Assembly (NCBI RefSeq): GCF_017654505.1
Contig: NC_054548.1
Span: 38,282,045-38,346,044, forward strand
From: Polyodon spathula
Lineage: Eukaryota; Chordata; Actinopteri; Acipenseriformes; Polyodontidae
Direction of reading: 5' to 3'
Length of the DNA: 64,000 nt
Positions 27,201 through 39,800 of this stretch are shown piece after piece. A program made the translations under genes and the position numbers. The notes below the pieces were generated by a model that was not told where the DNA came from, searched no databases, and saw only the letters and a program-made list of their open reading frames with translations. The first letter of the stretch is position 1. Every line of letters starts with the position of its first letter.

Positions 27201-30200
27201 ACAGTCAGTGGCTCGATTGAATGTGCTCATTGTTGCACAGTCTGATTAATGACAGTTCTACAATGGTATGCTGACAGTCCTTGCCACCCAGACATGTTTT
27301 CTTCTGATATGAAACACTGCTGAAAAATGCACACCAATCAGATCTGGACCCCGGACAACATGTGCTATCATCACTGTACCGTGAATTGAGATTGATTGGT
27401 ATCCAGCTGTGACAATGAGAAGGAAAAAAAAAGGACCAGCACCTCCCAAAAAAGGGGGTGAAGAAGAGAGAACTTTTGAAAATTAAATTATGTCAAAACT
27501 ACCGCCATCTGTTCAGAGATTCACTGAACAAAATAAACGAAATTAGGGCTGCAATGGTGTTCTTCAGAACAGCTTGACTGCTTGCCACTGGCATATTAAA
27601 GGCCCAGTCTACAGTACTTATCCACAAGATGGTCTTTATATATTCATGAATACATGTCTGAGAAAGAAGAATAGCAGCTCATTATTAATGGTTGCAGGGA
27701 GCTAGGCATACTCTGATCTTTCTTATACCAGGAATGTGATTACAGATACATTATGGAAACTCTCCGTTGAGACAGGGGTGAAATATGCTTTTTTTGGCAG
27801 AACTTCGCTTACTTATGACTGGTTAGAGCTGACACCTATGGTCAAGTCACTTAACCCCCTTGTATTGCAGAAGCTGAACCCCAGTAGAAATCAGATGACC
27901 TGCAACTTCATCCTTCCTTCTCTTTCATGTCCTTTGGATCAATGTATCACACGCCATGGGTGATAACACAGTATTGCCTCACATTTAATAATATTGTTTT
28001 TCAGTTTTAAAATGACTAACACCCTTTAATGCAAAGGCAAGACTAATAGCCGTATAAAAGGTGCATTCATTTCTACTAATCTGACCAAGTGTTCATTTAA
28101 ATGAAATTTAATAAGGTAGGAAATTATAACATATTTTTTACATAAAACTAAAAGTCCAGGGTTTTGATGCACTTTATCCACCTGCAGCTATGGCCAAAAG
28201 TTTCTCATCATCCAGAATTTTAGGATTGAGAAGTCATTTAAAAAAAATAAACTATATGAACATAATTTATATATTTTATTTAACATAATTTTATTAAATA
28301 AGCTATGAAATTATATCACAAAAGTCTACTGGATGCCATAATAGTAGTAGTATTTTATGTTAGATTTCGAAATGTCCATTTTTCAATGTATGCCAGTTTC
28401 AATATATGTATTGTATATGAAAAACAATACATATTGAAAAACTACAAAGCGGTTTGTAATTCAGTATGTCAATGTAACATTATTCATCAAGTTTCGTTCG
28501 ACTTTATGAAGCAAAATTTGTTAATTCTATATGGTGATGCAAGATTTTTTGCCATAGCTGTAGAATGCTCCCTCACGGAAAAGCTTTCTAGGTCCCACCC
28601 CCAAAAACCTTACCATGTGAGATTTATAATGAAATTACCAACCTTTTAAATGGATACAGAAACCGAAGATGTTGTATTGGACCACTGTACATGTCACCAC
28701 ATGCATACAAGCTTTTCAGGACAAAATATGTGTATAAATTACTTTTTTTTTTTTTTTCATGTCGGTCCAATTAAGATACTGAATAGCAAATGTCAAAGGC
28801 ACATGGAAAAAACTGACTATACTACTGTGCTGCCAACCTCCATAAAATGGCTAGTATTTTCCATGAAGTACTACTACACCATCTCACATATGGAATGAAT
28901 CTGTCGAGAAGAGGAAAAAACCAGCTGGCACCTCTTATGTGCTGAAGTGAAAATTTCAGAACAATTCATTCAGCTTTACAAAATTAAAAAAATTTTCATA
29001 TGAGTGCTTTGTTAAGTGTTTGGCCCACAGTGCATTTTCAATAAGGCTAAATGACACCCAGATTTTGGACTCCTGCCTATTCGGTTAAAAAAAAAAAAAG
29101 CGTGAACCCTTCGTCTAACTAATTTATCTTCATGGCAAGTAGATTTGGAACTAATTCAACAGTGTCTTGGCAAGCTTCGATAAGGTTGAGCTTTGGGTAC
29201 AGTAGTGACTACAAATTATAGCTGGACAAGGAGCCTATAAAATACTACTCAATGATACGACTTTGGAAGAAACAGAAACTCTTGCTCCCTGGAGCTGTCC
29301 CCTCTTATGGAGTAATGGAACCTGACAGTTGTAAGGTTAAACAGGAATTGTTCTCTCTTCAATCTGTTCTGGCTTTTCTTTGCAGAACAGAAAGAATTGC
29401 TTTAAGCCTTGCCTACTACAGCTAGGGCTCCACCATTTATTTAAACATCCACTTGCTTGCTGAACTGGCTGCCACTTTCGATTCCTTGGCACAACATTCA
29501 TCTAATCAGACTGTGTCTGCAAGTGTGGCCTACAAGGGAGCCTGTAATTTCATTAAAGATGTATTTACTCAGCTGAGCCACCTGCTCTGAGCTAGAGCAG
29601 AAAGACAGCAGGCACACATAGCTTCCAGAGTGGCAAGGAGTACAGCCCAGAGAAATGGAACTGGTTTTGTTGTGTTATTTTAAAGCTCATTAGTTTAATC
29701 ATGGTGGTGTCACCTTCTCAGATATACAAACTGACCCCCCACCTCCCTGTTACTGTCTATTGTAAGCCTAATTATAATTATGAAATTGCATACGAGGACC
29801 AAAAAGAGAAAATCATTGTTGGAGCTAGGATAGAAGCTTAGTTGGATAGAAATACAAAAATATGCTGTTGTTTTATTATATGTATGTTAATACATATATA
29901 GAACAGTTTACTGTATAAGTCCATTGGTAAGGTATCCAACTGAATTGTGTAACATAAGTTCTTAAAACAAAAACAGACACAGGCATATTTCTATTTATGA
30001 GCAAAATGTTAGACTGTAAGTGTAGTTCTGCACTTGACTATGCAGCATTATCTTTAAGAAAACACAAAACGATACTATACGGAAACTAACTCGCTAAGAT
30101 TCTACAGTAGTTAAACCAATCAATCAATCAATCAATCAATCAAATTTATTTTGTATAGCGCCTTTCATGCAAAGGCATCCCAAAGCACTTCACATGACAA

Positions 30201-33200
30201 ATAATATACTAATAAACAACAATATAATATAAAATACATATTAACAAAATTCTAAAATAGACCATCCCAATCAACAAAAAGGCTTCTGCATAAAGATGTG
30301 TTTTAAGCTTTGATTTAAATGCATTTATTGAGTCAGCTTTATGGTTTTCGATTGGAAGATTGTTCCATAATACAGGTGCATAATGACTAAAGGCTCTTCC
30401 ATCACAAGAGCTGCATTTTATCATTGAAGTCACCAGAGCCTCTGCATAAGCAGATCTCAACTCAAGTCCGGGGATATAAGGTAAAAGCATAACATGAATG
30501 TAAGCAGGGCCATTTCCAGAGACAACATTAAATGTCATTAATACAATTTAAAAAAATGACTTCACCAGCAGCCAATGAAAGCAGGTAAGAATAGGTGTAA
30601 TAGGTCATTGGTGGTGGGGTTTTATTTAATGTTGTTTTAGAGCCAATTAAAAGAAATTCAGTTTTATTTGCATTTAACTGCAAAAAAAAAAAAAAAATGT
30701 TTTGACAGCTAAGCCACTAATTTATCAAAGCAAGTTGATAATCTAGAGTTTATGTTTACATCATCAGAACTCATTTTAAAATAAATCTGGGTGTCGTCGA
30801 CATAAAACCATGTTGCCTGATCACATTACCCAGCGGTAGCATATACAAATTAAAAAGCAAAGGACCAAGAACAGAGCCCTGTGGAACCCAGAAACAACAA
30901 GAGAATTAGCCGATTTTTATCCTCAAAAGGACACAAATTGATGTCAGGAGGTTAAGTAGGACTGCAACCAGGAGAGTACTGTGCCAGTAATGCCAATAGT
31001 TTTCTCAAGGCGATCAAGAAGAATTGTGCGATCAATGGTGTCAAATGCAGCAGATACATCCAAAAAGACAATCCTTGACAACAGCCCCTCATCTGCATTC
31101 ATCAGGATGTCACTAACAACATTTATAAGTGCAGACTCCTTACTATGTTGTTTACGAAAGCCAGATTGAAGTTTCTCAAAGAGATTATTAGCAGAGAGAA
31201 TTGCAGACAACTGAGCAACAGCAACCTTTTCCAAGACTTTTGCAAGGAAAGGTAAATTAGAAATTAGATGATAATGAAACAAGACATCAGGATCCAATGT
31301 AGATTGTTTAAGTACTAGCTTTACAATTGCCAACTTTAAACTAGATGGTACAATTCCAGTTTTTAGGGAAATTTTTAGGGAAAGATTCACAATATTACAA
31401 ATCACAGGAGCAATCGCATCTGGTCAATGACGGGCAATATTAGTCGGCCAAGGATCAAGAGAACACAAGGTGGAACCAGCTTTATTGATAATATCTAAAA
31501 CATTAGTAACATCAGTTGTAGCAAAATGAGCATGTCTATGTGGAGCTACTATGGTCTTGATGCCCACATCAGTTAAATCTTCACTAGATAGTGTAAGAGA
31601 ATTCCTTATTGTAACAATCTTGTCAGTGAAGAAATTAGCAAAGTTATCACAATCCAATACTGCAGTACCTGCATCATATTTTGTCATTATAAACTGATTA
31701 AAAGTTTGAAATAGTACTCTAGGGTTTCTTTGCCCCTTGTTATAATAGAAGAATAATAATTAGACCTGGCAGAATTTAGGGCTACTCTGTAATCAAGAAT
31801 GTGTTTTTTCCACATTTCTTTGTGAAGAACAAGACCCGATCACTTCCACTGGTGCTCCAGTTTTATACCAATTGGTTTTAGAGCCCTAAGTTCATCATTG
31901 AACCAAGGAGTAGAACGTCTTGTTTTAATAATTCGAGTTTTATCTGGGGCAATATGGCTAATTGTGTTTGTCAAGGTCAGATTGTAAAGTGCCACATCAA
32001 CATTACTTGGTACTACATTTACCAATGGTGAAGAGGCAAGACAATCATTAAAGACCACTCGATCTAAGACTCTTTGTATGGTAAGTAATGTCCTTAGTTT
32101 GTTTAGGTTGGTCGAAAGAAGGAAAATTAATTTAGCTGTAATTAAGATATTACCAGATATATTTAGATCTTGTAACACAAGATCAGAACGTTCTCTACCT
32201 TTACATATATAAAGATCTAAGATATGTCCATGAACATTTGCATTGGATTGAATCATTTGGGAAAGCTCAAAAGAATCAAGAATATAATTACACTCTACAG
32301 CCATAGTGAAAGGAGAGTCCAAATGTATATTGAAATCACCACAAATAAGCAGTTTCTTAGAATCAATAAACAACATAGAAAATAATTCATTTATCTCAAA
32401 AATGAATGAAGAATTGTACTTCAGTGACTGATAGAAAGTACACATAGTTAACAACAATGGAAATCTAACTGTAAGGTGTTCAAATGAAGAGAAGTCTTTC
32501 AGGGGCAGAACCTTAGAATTAAAGTGAGATTTATAGATAACAGCTATACCTCCTCCTTTACCAATCATACGTGATTTCTTGTGAAATGTATACCCTGCAG
32601 GTGTAGACTGATGCAGTAAACCTAAATTGACGGATTTGTGCCATTCATTTAAAAACAGTGCCTTATTTGACAGGGACCTAACATTAAGCTGTGCCACAAA
32701 ACATTCTGATAAATTAGTTGGAATCTTTCCATTTGAGTTATGAAGTGGGATGTTTACCAGATACCTATTAGATACAGATTTGTTACATTTCGGGACTAAG
32801 AAATGCTTTGTCCATGGGATAAAAACATTTGGAACACCACTTGGTAGAAGACCATATTGCAAGCATATTTAGCAAAAGCAGCTAAGGGAATAGTAACAAC
32901 ATAATGAACTAAAAAAAACCTCAATATAGAATCATTGCAATATTATTAAAAACAAAAACACACTTTAAAATAGAATTAGTATTAAAGTTAGCGTCTGTAT
33001 TTTTTGTTTCAAGAGATATTTTTATCTGCAACTCATTTGTTAGCATGCAGCAGACTGGCGATCCCCCATTGGGAGTAAAAGAAAATGGATATTCTTTAAT
33101 CTGTACAACAAACAGAGAGGTACAATCGCAGCTTTGGAGAAAGAACCTCAAGAGAATCCAGGGGGATGTATTCATTGTAAAAACCAGGGTAATGAAAAGC

Positions 33201-36200
33201 CACTGCTTAGGTGTTCACTCACTAAGAACCTCTTTTTTCTTTCCTTTACTTTGCTGTTTAATTAAATTAAACTCATTGTCAAAGTCCTTTTTTCATGCCA
33301 GTACTCTGGTAGCTTTATCTGGGCTTTAGCCATTCTTCAAAATTACAATTTATCTTCAGCTAACCCCAAAAATAACATCCCTGCTTTTTGAAGTAAAACA
33401 GTTTTGCTCTTTTAACATTTTTCTAATACAATATATTTAAAAAAAAAAAAAAAGCCTAGAAGTGTAGCTGCCCAGCATGGTTTTGAAAATCGTTTTTATA
33501 CATATTTAAAAAGGTTGTTCCCTATAGCAAGATAAAATATTTGCCTATATTTTGCCTCTTTTAAAGAGTTTAGATATGTAATTTATAACCTCCTGTACTA
33601 CTGCTTTGGTTAGTTTTAGGAGCATTCCTGTTTGGCTCATAGGCAGGGTTTCCATAAATTTTAGAAACTCCACATTCTCTCTCCAATGTCGTGAGAATGT
33701 GATGTGGCAAAAACATTGTACGACTCAGAAGGGTGGATATTGACTTCTTATGCTAAAAAGCTGCACAAATTGACCAAAAACTAAGATTATTTTGCATGGA
33801 AAAATGCCTGAAAGCCGTACCTTATGTTCATGAGACATAAGCAGTGAAGATCCTGTTTATGACGTAACCTTGTGCAACTTTCTACTATAACTAAACGCCT
33901 TACTGTGCAATTCTTTTTTTTAATAAAGGTCTGCTGGGAGTTGTCCTGGCAAGATGTTTGACCAAATATGAAAACACAGTATTAGTGGTTTAAAGACCTG
34001 TTCATTCAGAATATTTTTTAAGTGACACCGTTTATTCAATGTTTCAAATTATTCCATTTATAGTTTAGTTGTTTTAGAAGCAAGGTTATACAAAAATACT
34101 GAGACTACTACAAATTAAAAAATGCAACCCTTTGCAATAAATAAATAAATAAATAATGAAGCCCTTTGCAAAGATTAGAAATACATTTTTTCTCATCCTT
34201 TACGTGTTTGTTGTCCTTATGTTTGATGACTAAATAGTTGATTGCTTAGACTGTTTCTGCTTTAGCAATAAGGTGCAATTCATTGTACACTAGCCTTATG
34301 TAGCATCTATCATGGGTACATATCAAAGCAAAAAAAGAGTTACTTTTGTACTCAAAAATGCATTAAATTAGCATAGCTGAGTATTTCTGTCCCTAAAAGA
34401 AAACTTAATAGAAACCCAAATTACCTGAAAAGGTGTTACCAAAATAGTGCGAGAAAAAGGTGAGACTTATTTTTATTTTTCCATGGAAACACAGCCATAG
34501 TGACTTACATAGACAGTAGTTGCAAACCGGTTTCAATGAAGGAGAAAAACTGTAGCAAAATATATCATTGATGTATCTAAATAACCAATAAATAAAAACT
34601 GAATATCATTGTGGGGCACTAACCTCTTTAAGAAAATCTATCAAATGATCTCCCATTAGTACGAGTGGCCTTTTGTGACCTGTTTGGAAATGTCCACAAA
34701 TGCCAAAATTATTTTAGTAATATTGCTAAGTCTTAAAGAAAAACAAATTAAGTGAATCATTATTCAATCAATTGAGTGATTAATTGATTTTATTATTACA
34801 AACGTACTGTTTTGTTTTAAAATGTAATTTTGAAGAGGGTCCTGGCAAAACCCTATGGACAGCGCACAGACTATTTAAAACATAATAAAAATTGACAGCT
34901 CTAGGACTTCCATTTACTACAACAGTATTCCTTTTTGAATAGTTGTGTTGCTGCCAGAAGTTTTCAAATCAGGTCACGACACAAAAGTGGCTCAGAAACA
35001 ATCAGTGTGTTGGTTGCAGAGTTACATGCCAGAATTGTATTACTGTGTATGTATCTTAAACCCCATTTGGGGAATTTTTTAGCCCCCTCTATGTCTTGGC
35101 TCAACACTAATCCCTACAGAGAGAGACAGCACAAGAGTGAATACTGAGCATGGGGTAAACACATGGCTGAGGCAGCCAAACAGATGAAGCAGTTAACCTA
35201 AAATGCCAAACCCTTTGTATGTAAAATGCAGCACCACTCTGGCTCTGAGTTACAATACCTTATACTTCTGTGAGCAGTGATTAACCTTTTTTTTAATTTT
35301 CTTTTTTTAAAGCTCCTGCCTTCACTTGACCTTGATATAGCTGGAATTCAAACACTGCAGTTATATCAGTTTCATAGACTTGTATCTGGTGGATGCTGGT
35401 AGGGTCTTATTTGCTGCCATCTGACTGCTTTAATTAGCCAAACCTTCACATTTGTTGACTGTTTATCTGTCTAATTTGCACATAGGTTTTTTTTTTTTTA
35501 CCTGAAGACATCTCTTCACAAAAACTTAAAAGGGCATGTCCGAGCAATAAATACCACTCAAGTAACAGGAGAAACCTGGAATAATCAAGATACAGGAATA
35601 TTATGTTATATTTTATCTTAATTAATGGATGTTGTTGCTCGAGTCTTAGCAGTTTCAATGTTTTCCATATCGTTCTCGGTTGTGACATCATAACTGGAAC
35701 ATGCCACTGCTCATCTCGATCTAACAAAACCTTGAATGTTTGGTGGCAACCTCTATTTAATATGTCACATTGCATGCCTTCCTTTTTATGCAAGGGCCAA
35801 AACCTTGTATGAAACATTAATTGTTAATGAGCCTTACAGGCACTGGATACATGCATGCATTTCTTTCTGTTCCAGGGATACTGGGGTCATCAGGCTCAAC
35901 AGTACAATATACTGTTATGAACATTCATTGCTTGCAATATCCTTTTCAGCTGCAGCTATGAGACAGTCTAGATAACTGTTGTGCTGTTGCCAATTTTTAT
36001 CTTCCCTTCAGTATTTTGACCTTTACTAAATGATTTTACAGTTATACTACTGACATAGCTTGACTGATTCGACCATGTCAAAATAATTTGGTAAGAGGAG
36101 CCACTTCAAATATGAAAAACCTTATAGGTTAACAACCTTGGGGAAGAAATTTGTCCATCCACTATCTCCATTTGAAAATGATCAGCAAGCACTACTTGCA

Positions 36201-36848
36201 TCTATTTTTGCCTTCGGTATATACTTCACAAAATGAACATAATTGTGTACTATTATAAAATGACACACATTTGTGAAATGTACATAAACAACAAGTTTAA
36301 TCTCTCCAAAATATTTAACATGTACAAAACAGCACTACAAATATGTGACATCTACAAAAAGAGCCAAATTACAACAAAGGAACAGAGATATTCAGATCAG
36401 TGCCTCTATTCTGAACACAGCGCAAATGCGAGTGCAAGTGCAAACGACGCTTACCCCTGATTCTGCGCTGAAATGGTATTCTGAAGACATGTCCTGTGCG
36501 GTTATATAGCGCCTGCCCTATCGCTCCATGTCGGCATAAATTTCGGGGTGTGTCATCATTAATATTTTCGCCTCAACGATTCTGATGACCACATATTCAA
36601 TTGAGCGCTGTGTTAAGACCCGCTGAAACCAGGTTTATTTAGTGGCGCAATCAGGAACTTTAACAACTGAACACACTATAAAAAGCAAAGTAATCCCAAC
36701 TAGCAACTGTGTGCGTTTGGACTGACAGAGAAAGAGGAAATCAAAGAAAGAAAAGTAAAAGAAAAGAAAAAAGAACCTTAGGTGAAAAAATGACAAAACG
36801 TAAGAAACTAACAATATTATTTGTAAATTAATAATAAACACATATATG

Positions 36849-36887
<39 letters not shown>

Positions 36888-39800
36888 TTTTCAGATACAA
36901 TGGAGTACTACATTTATTTTCACGATAACTGTAGCAATTTATTTTCATGGCAATTATTACAAGTGAAAATATTACGTACAGTATATGGAGAGCAGCATAT
37001 AAGGAGTCCCACTTCTGTATCTGTATGTGGATGTCTGTCCTTTCTTCCCCTGGTTTTTGCTAGTGCTGTGAGTGTGTGTGCATGTATCATGTGCAACTTT
37101 AAACAAGTTAACTGCTGTGTAAACTTAACACATTGTATTTGCTGTTTCCATGATTGAAATAAGTCACTACTATCGGCAGACTTGAAACAAAATATCGGTT
37201 TTGCTGCCTGATAATGTATGAGCTTAACGAGTATGAAACATTATAATGAATTAGAAAATGGATCGGAGAGACATGGTTGAGTCCGAGAAATATTCCATGA
37301 GAATTAAAGCCCAGGTTATATTGAAACTCTAGTACATTACAAGCTCAGAGGGAACATGATGCGGCTCGTCATATCTCGTTACAAAATGAATCAGCTGCTG
37401 CTACTGGTAGACAGATCAGGGAGGGTAGTAAGTATTTTACAGTTTACATGTAGTAATGTCAATGCCATGAAATAATGTATAATTATTGAAAATAATAAAT
37501 TATTTCCCTTGTTTCATCAACCGATGAAAATATAACTAGATAAATCAATAACGTTTTGTCGCTTAGTAACAGGTAACCACTTGCTTTTATCTCATGCCAA
37601 AAAATACAGTTTTTTTCTGACTTGCAAAACATCAGAAGTACAGTAAATCATGATAAAGAAATGTTATGTGTTACAAGTCATATAAAGATGTTTGGTCATT
37701 ATATATTTGATATACTTTTATTTTTGGTGCTGGACAACGATGATACATGTTTTTTTCAACTGCTGAAAAAATGTACGGTACACAGGTACCAGTTTAAATG
37801 GCCGGGTCTATGAAAAGGAAGCCACAACCACCAGCGACTGTTTGTATATCCAGAGCTTTGGTTTGGTTAACTGGTATTACAATCAGGGATTAGTTCGGGG
37901 ATAGTAGACCACCTAAAGTATTGCGAGGTCTACGAGCGGGACCTCCCATGTAGGGGAGTAGCGCTAGCACTAGCCATATTCAGGCTTTTTAATGTATATC
38001 CTCACTGAGCTACTATCTCTGGTAGCGCCACGTGAGTCTGTCTGTGTCTATGTAAATAAAATCTGTGTGCCGTGTCAACAAAAAACACAGTCTTGGGCTC
38101 CTGTCAATCAGCGAATATCCACACCCATGTTCTCCACCGTTACAGGACCTTATATGTCTACACTTTACGGAAGTATGTTACTGTAAGTAGTGATATAACT
38201 TAAAGGCTATAGGGATCTTTATGACATTTAGTGGGTCCGATATTCTACTCTCCATGTGGCTTCAAAATTGTCAAAAACAATGGAGTTGCTTACAAACAGT
38301 ATTTGGAACATGGCCAATAAAGACATTCTGTAATATTTTCATCCATTCCAGATATCACTACGAAGGACAGACATAAACAACTTTTTGTGTAGAGGTCGCT
38401 TGACACTAATTAATAACGTCTTAACACCTCTCCTCTGGGCAACAGCTAGGTAGTCTTGGTCACACTTGAGTTTTAACAACCAATGTATTTATTTTCTGCC
38501 AATAATAAATGACAGCTACAGGAAGCTGTAAAACAGCCACTAAACATTTGCATGCATGTTTATTGTGACAAATATATTTTCCTGACTGTTTCATTGTTAC
38601 CTAGGAAAGTGTTTAAGCTCTTTCCTCCTTACCGTCCTCTGGGTAGATCAGCGTCATCTTTCCTCCAGCGCACAGTGGGCTGCGGGTCCCCCTGCACCTG
38701 ACATCGAAACTCCACCAGCTCTTCCTCAAGGACCACCTGGTTAATCGGTTGCCTCAGAAACGTAGGCCGCTCTTTAGAGGGAAAGAATAGGAAGCAAGCA
38801 GTGTTGCCAAAAACAAGTTGGGTTATTATCGTCGATCATTTCTTAAAGCTCTGGAAACACAATTCATTTTGATAAATGCTTTACCGCTTTTCTTTCTGGG
38901 GTACCTTGTCAAATGCCTGCAAGCTTTCCACTAAGTTTCAATCTGCTGAAACATAACCATTTAAAAAGCTATTCACTAAAGAATGTGTAGCATTTAAAAT
39001 GGGTTCAGTATCCAAAATGTAATGCCTACAACAGCAATACAATTAAATCAATGAAGGTGGACCATGGGTGATGGAAACACTCACATTTTAAGCAGATAAG
39101 TAAGGAAGAGGCCAAGAAAATCTTAATAGATTCTAGAGCTAATGTTGCATAAATAAAGTGCAGTGTGGAAATCTAGTGCATCTGCATTTCTTTTTGTGGA
39201 ACTAACTCGATTGAAAACATCCTGCTTTATGCATTCATCTCCTTGGAAACACGAGTGTTGCTTGCCAGTGTTGGCTACAATAGAATAGGCCAGTCAATGT
39301 CAAGTCGGCTTACAAATCTGATGTTTTCAAGGTAATCAAGACAGATTCTCTACTATGTCGAAGCTAAAAACAACTGAACCCACAACCTCTCAATCCAAAG
39401 GCCCAGTATTTGGTAGGTTGGATCTAAAACTGTCAGATTAAAGGGCCAGATGTTGTAAGATGGATATTGTGACAAAAAACATTTCACCAGCCTTCACAGG
39501 GAATTTAGCTGTTGGGGGAGTATTTATTTAGGTCTTACTGCCCCTCAGCATTATGCATATTTCATTTATTGCTGATAGTTACATTTATATAGTGCTGTTT
39601 TTTGTGATGCATGCACATTACAACGCAAAGAATGCATTTGGGGAAAATGGTCATATCTGTATATATTTCCATAAAACATTAGACATTTCTAGCATATGTT
39701 CTTTCATCTAAAATATAAACATATGGCCCTGTAATTTTTATCTTATTGGTTTTTCCCCACTGATGTCTTGAAACAGTCTGTGTGTGCAGTGCTTAGATAC

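Larger units (their letters stand above)
30117..32880 (-). mobile_element. decayed non-LTR retrotransposon (LINE, L2/CR1-like)
   Basis: A minus-strand element whose 3' end is a (CAAT)n tract on the plus strand (30117-30141). A 3' UTR string common in fish LINEs (TATAGCGCCTTTCATG) comes just before it on the plus strand. Endonuclease, reverse transcriptase and C-terminal segments appear in the right order with frameshifts and deletions. It has the same orientation as ROBO2. Clade assignment is from the protein style only. Confidence 0.85.

Noticed and set aside
28305..28898. Two plus-strand frames of 114 and 82 codons
   Set aside because: The first lies mostly inside the Tc1-type MITE and neither shows any domain or codon pattern of a real gene.
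30117..30141. Short regular CAAT repeat as a possible CRISPR or satellite
   Set aside because: It is a 4-bp repeat at the 3' end of a LINE, with no spacers.
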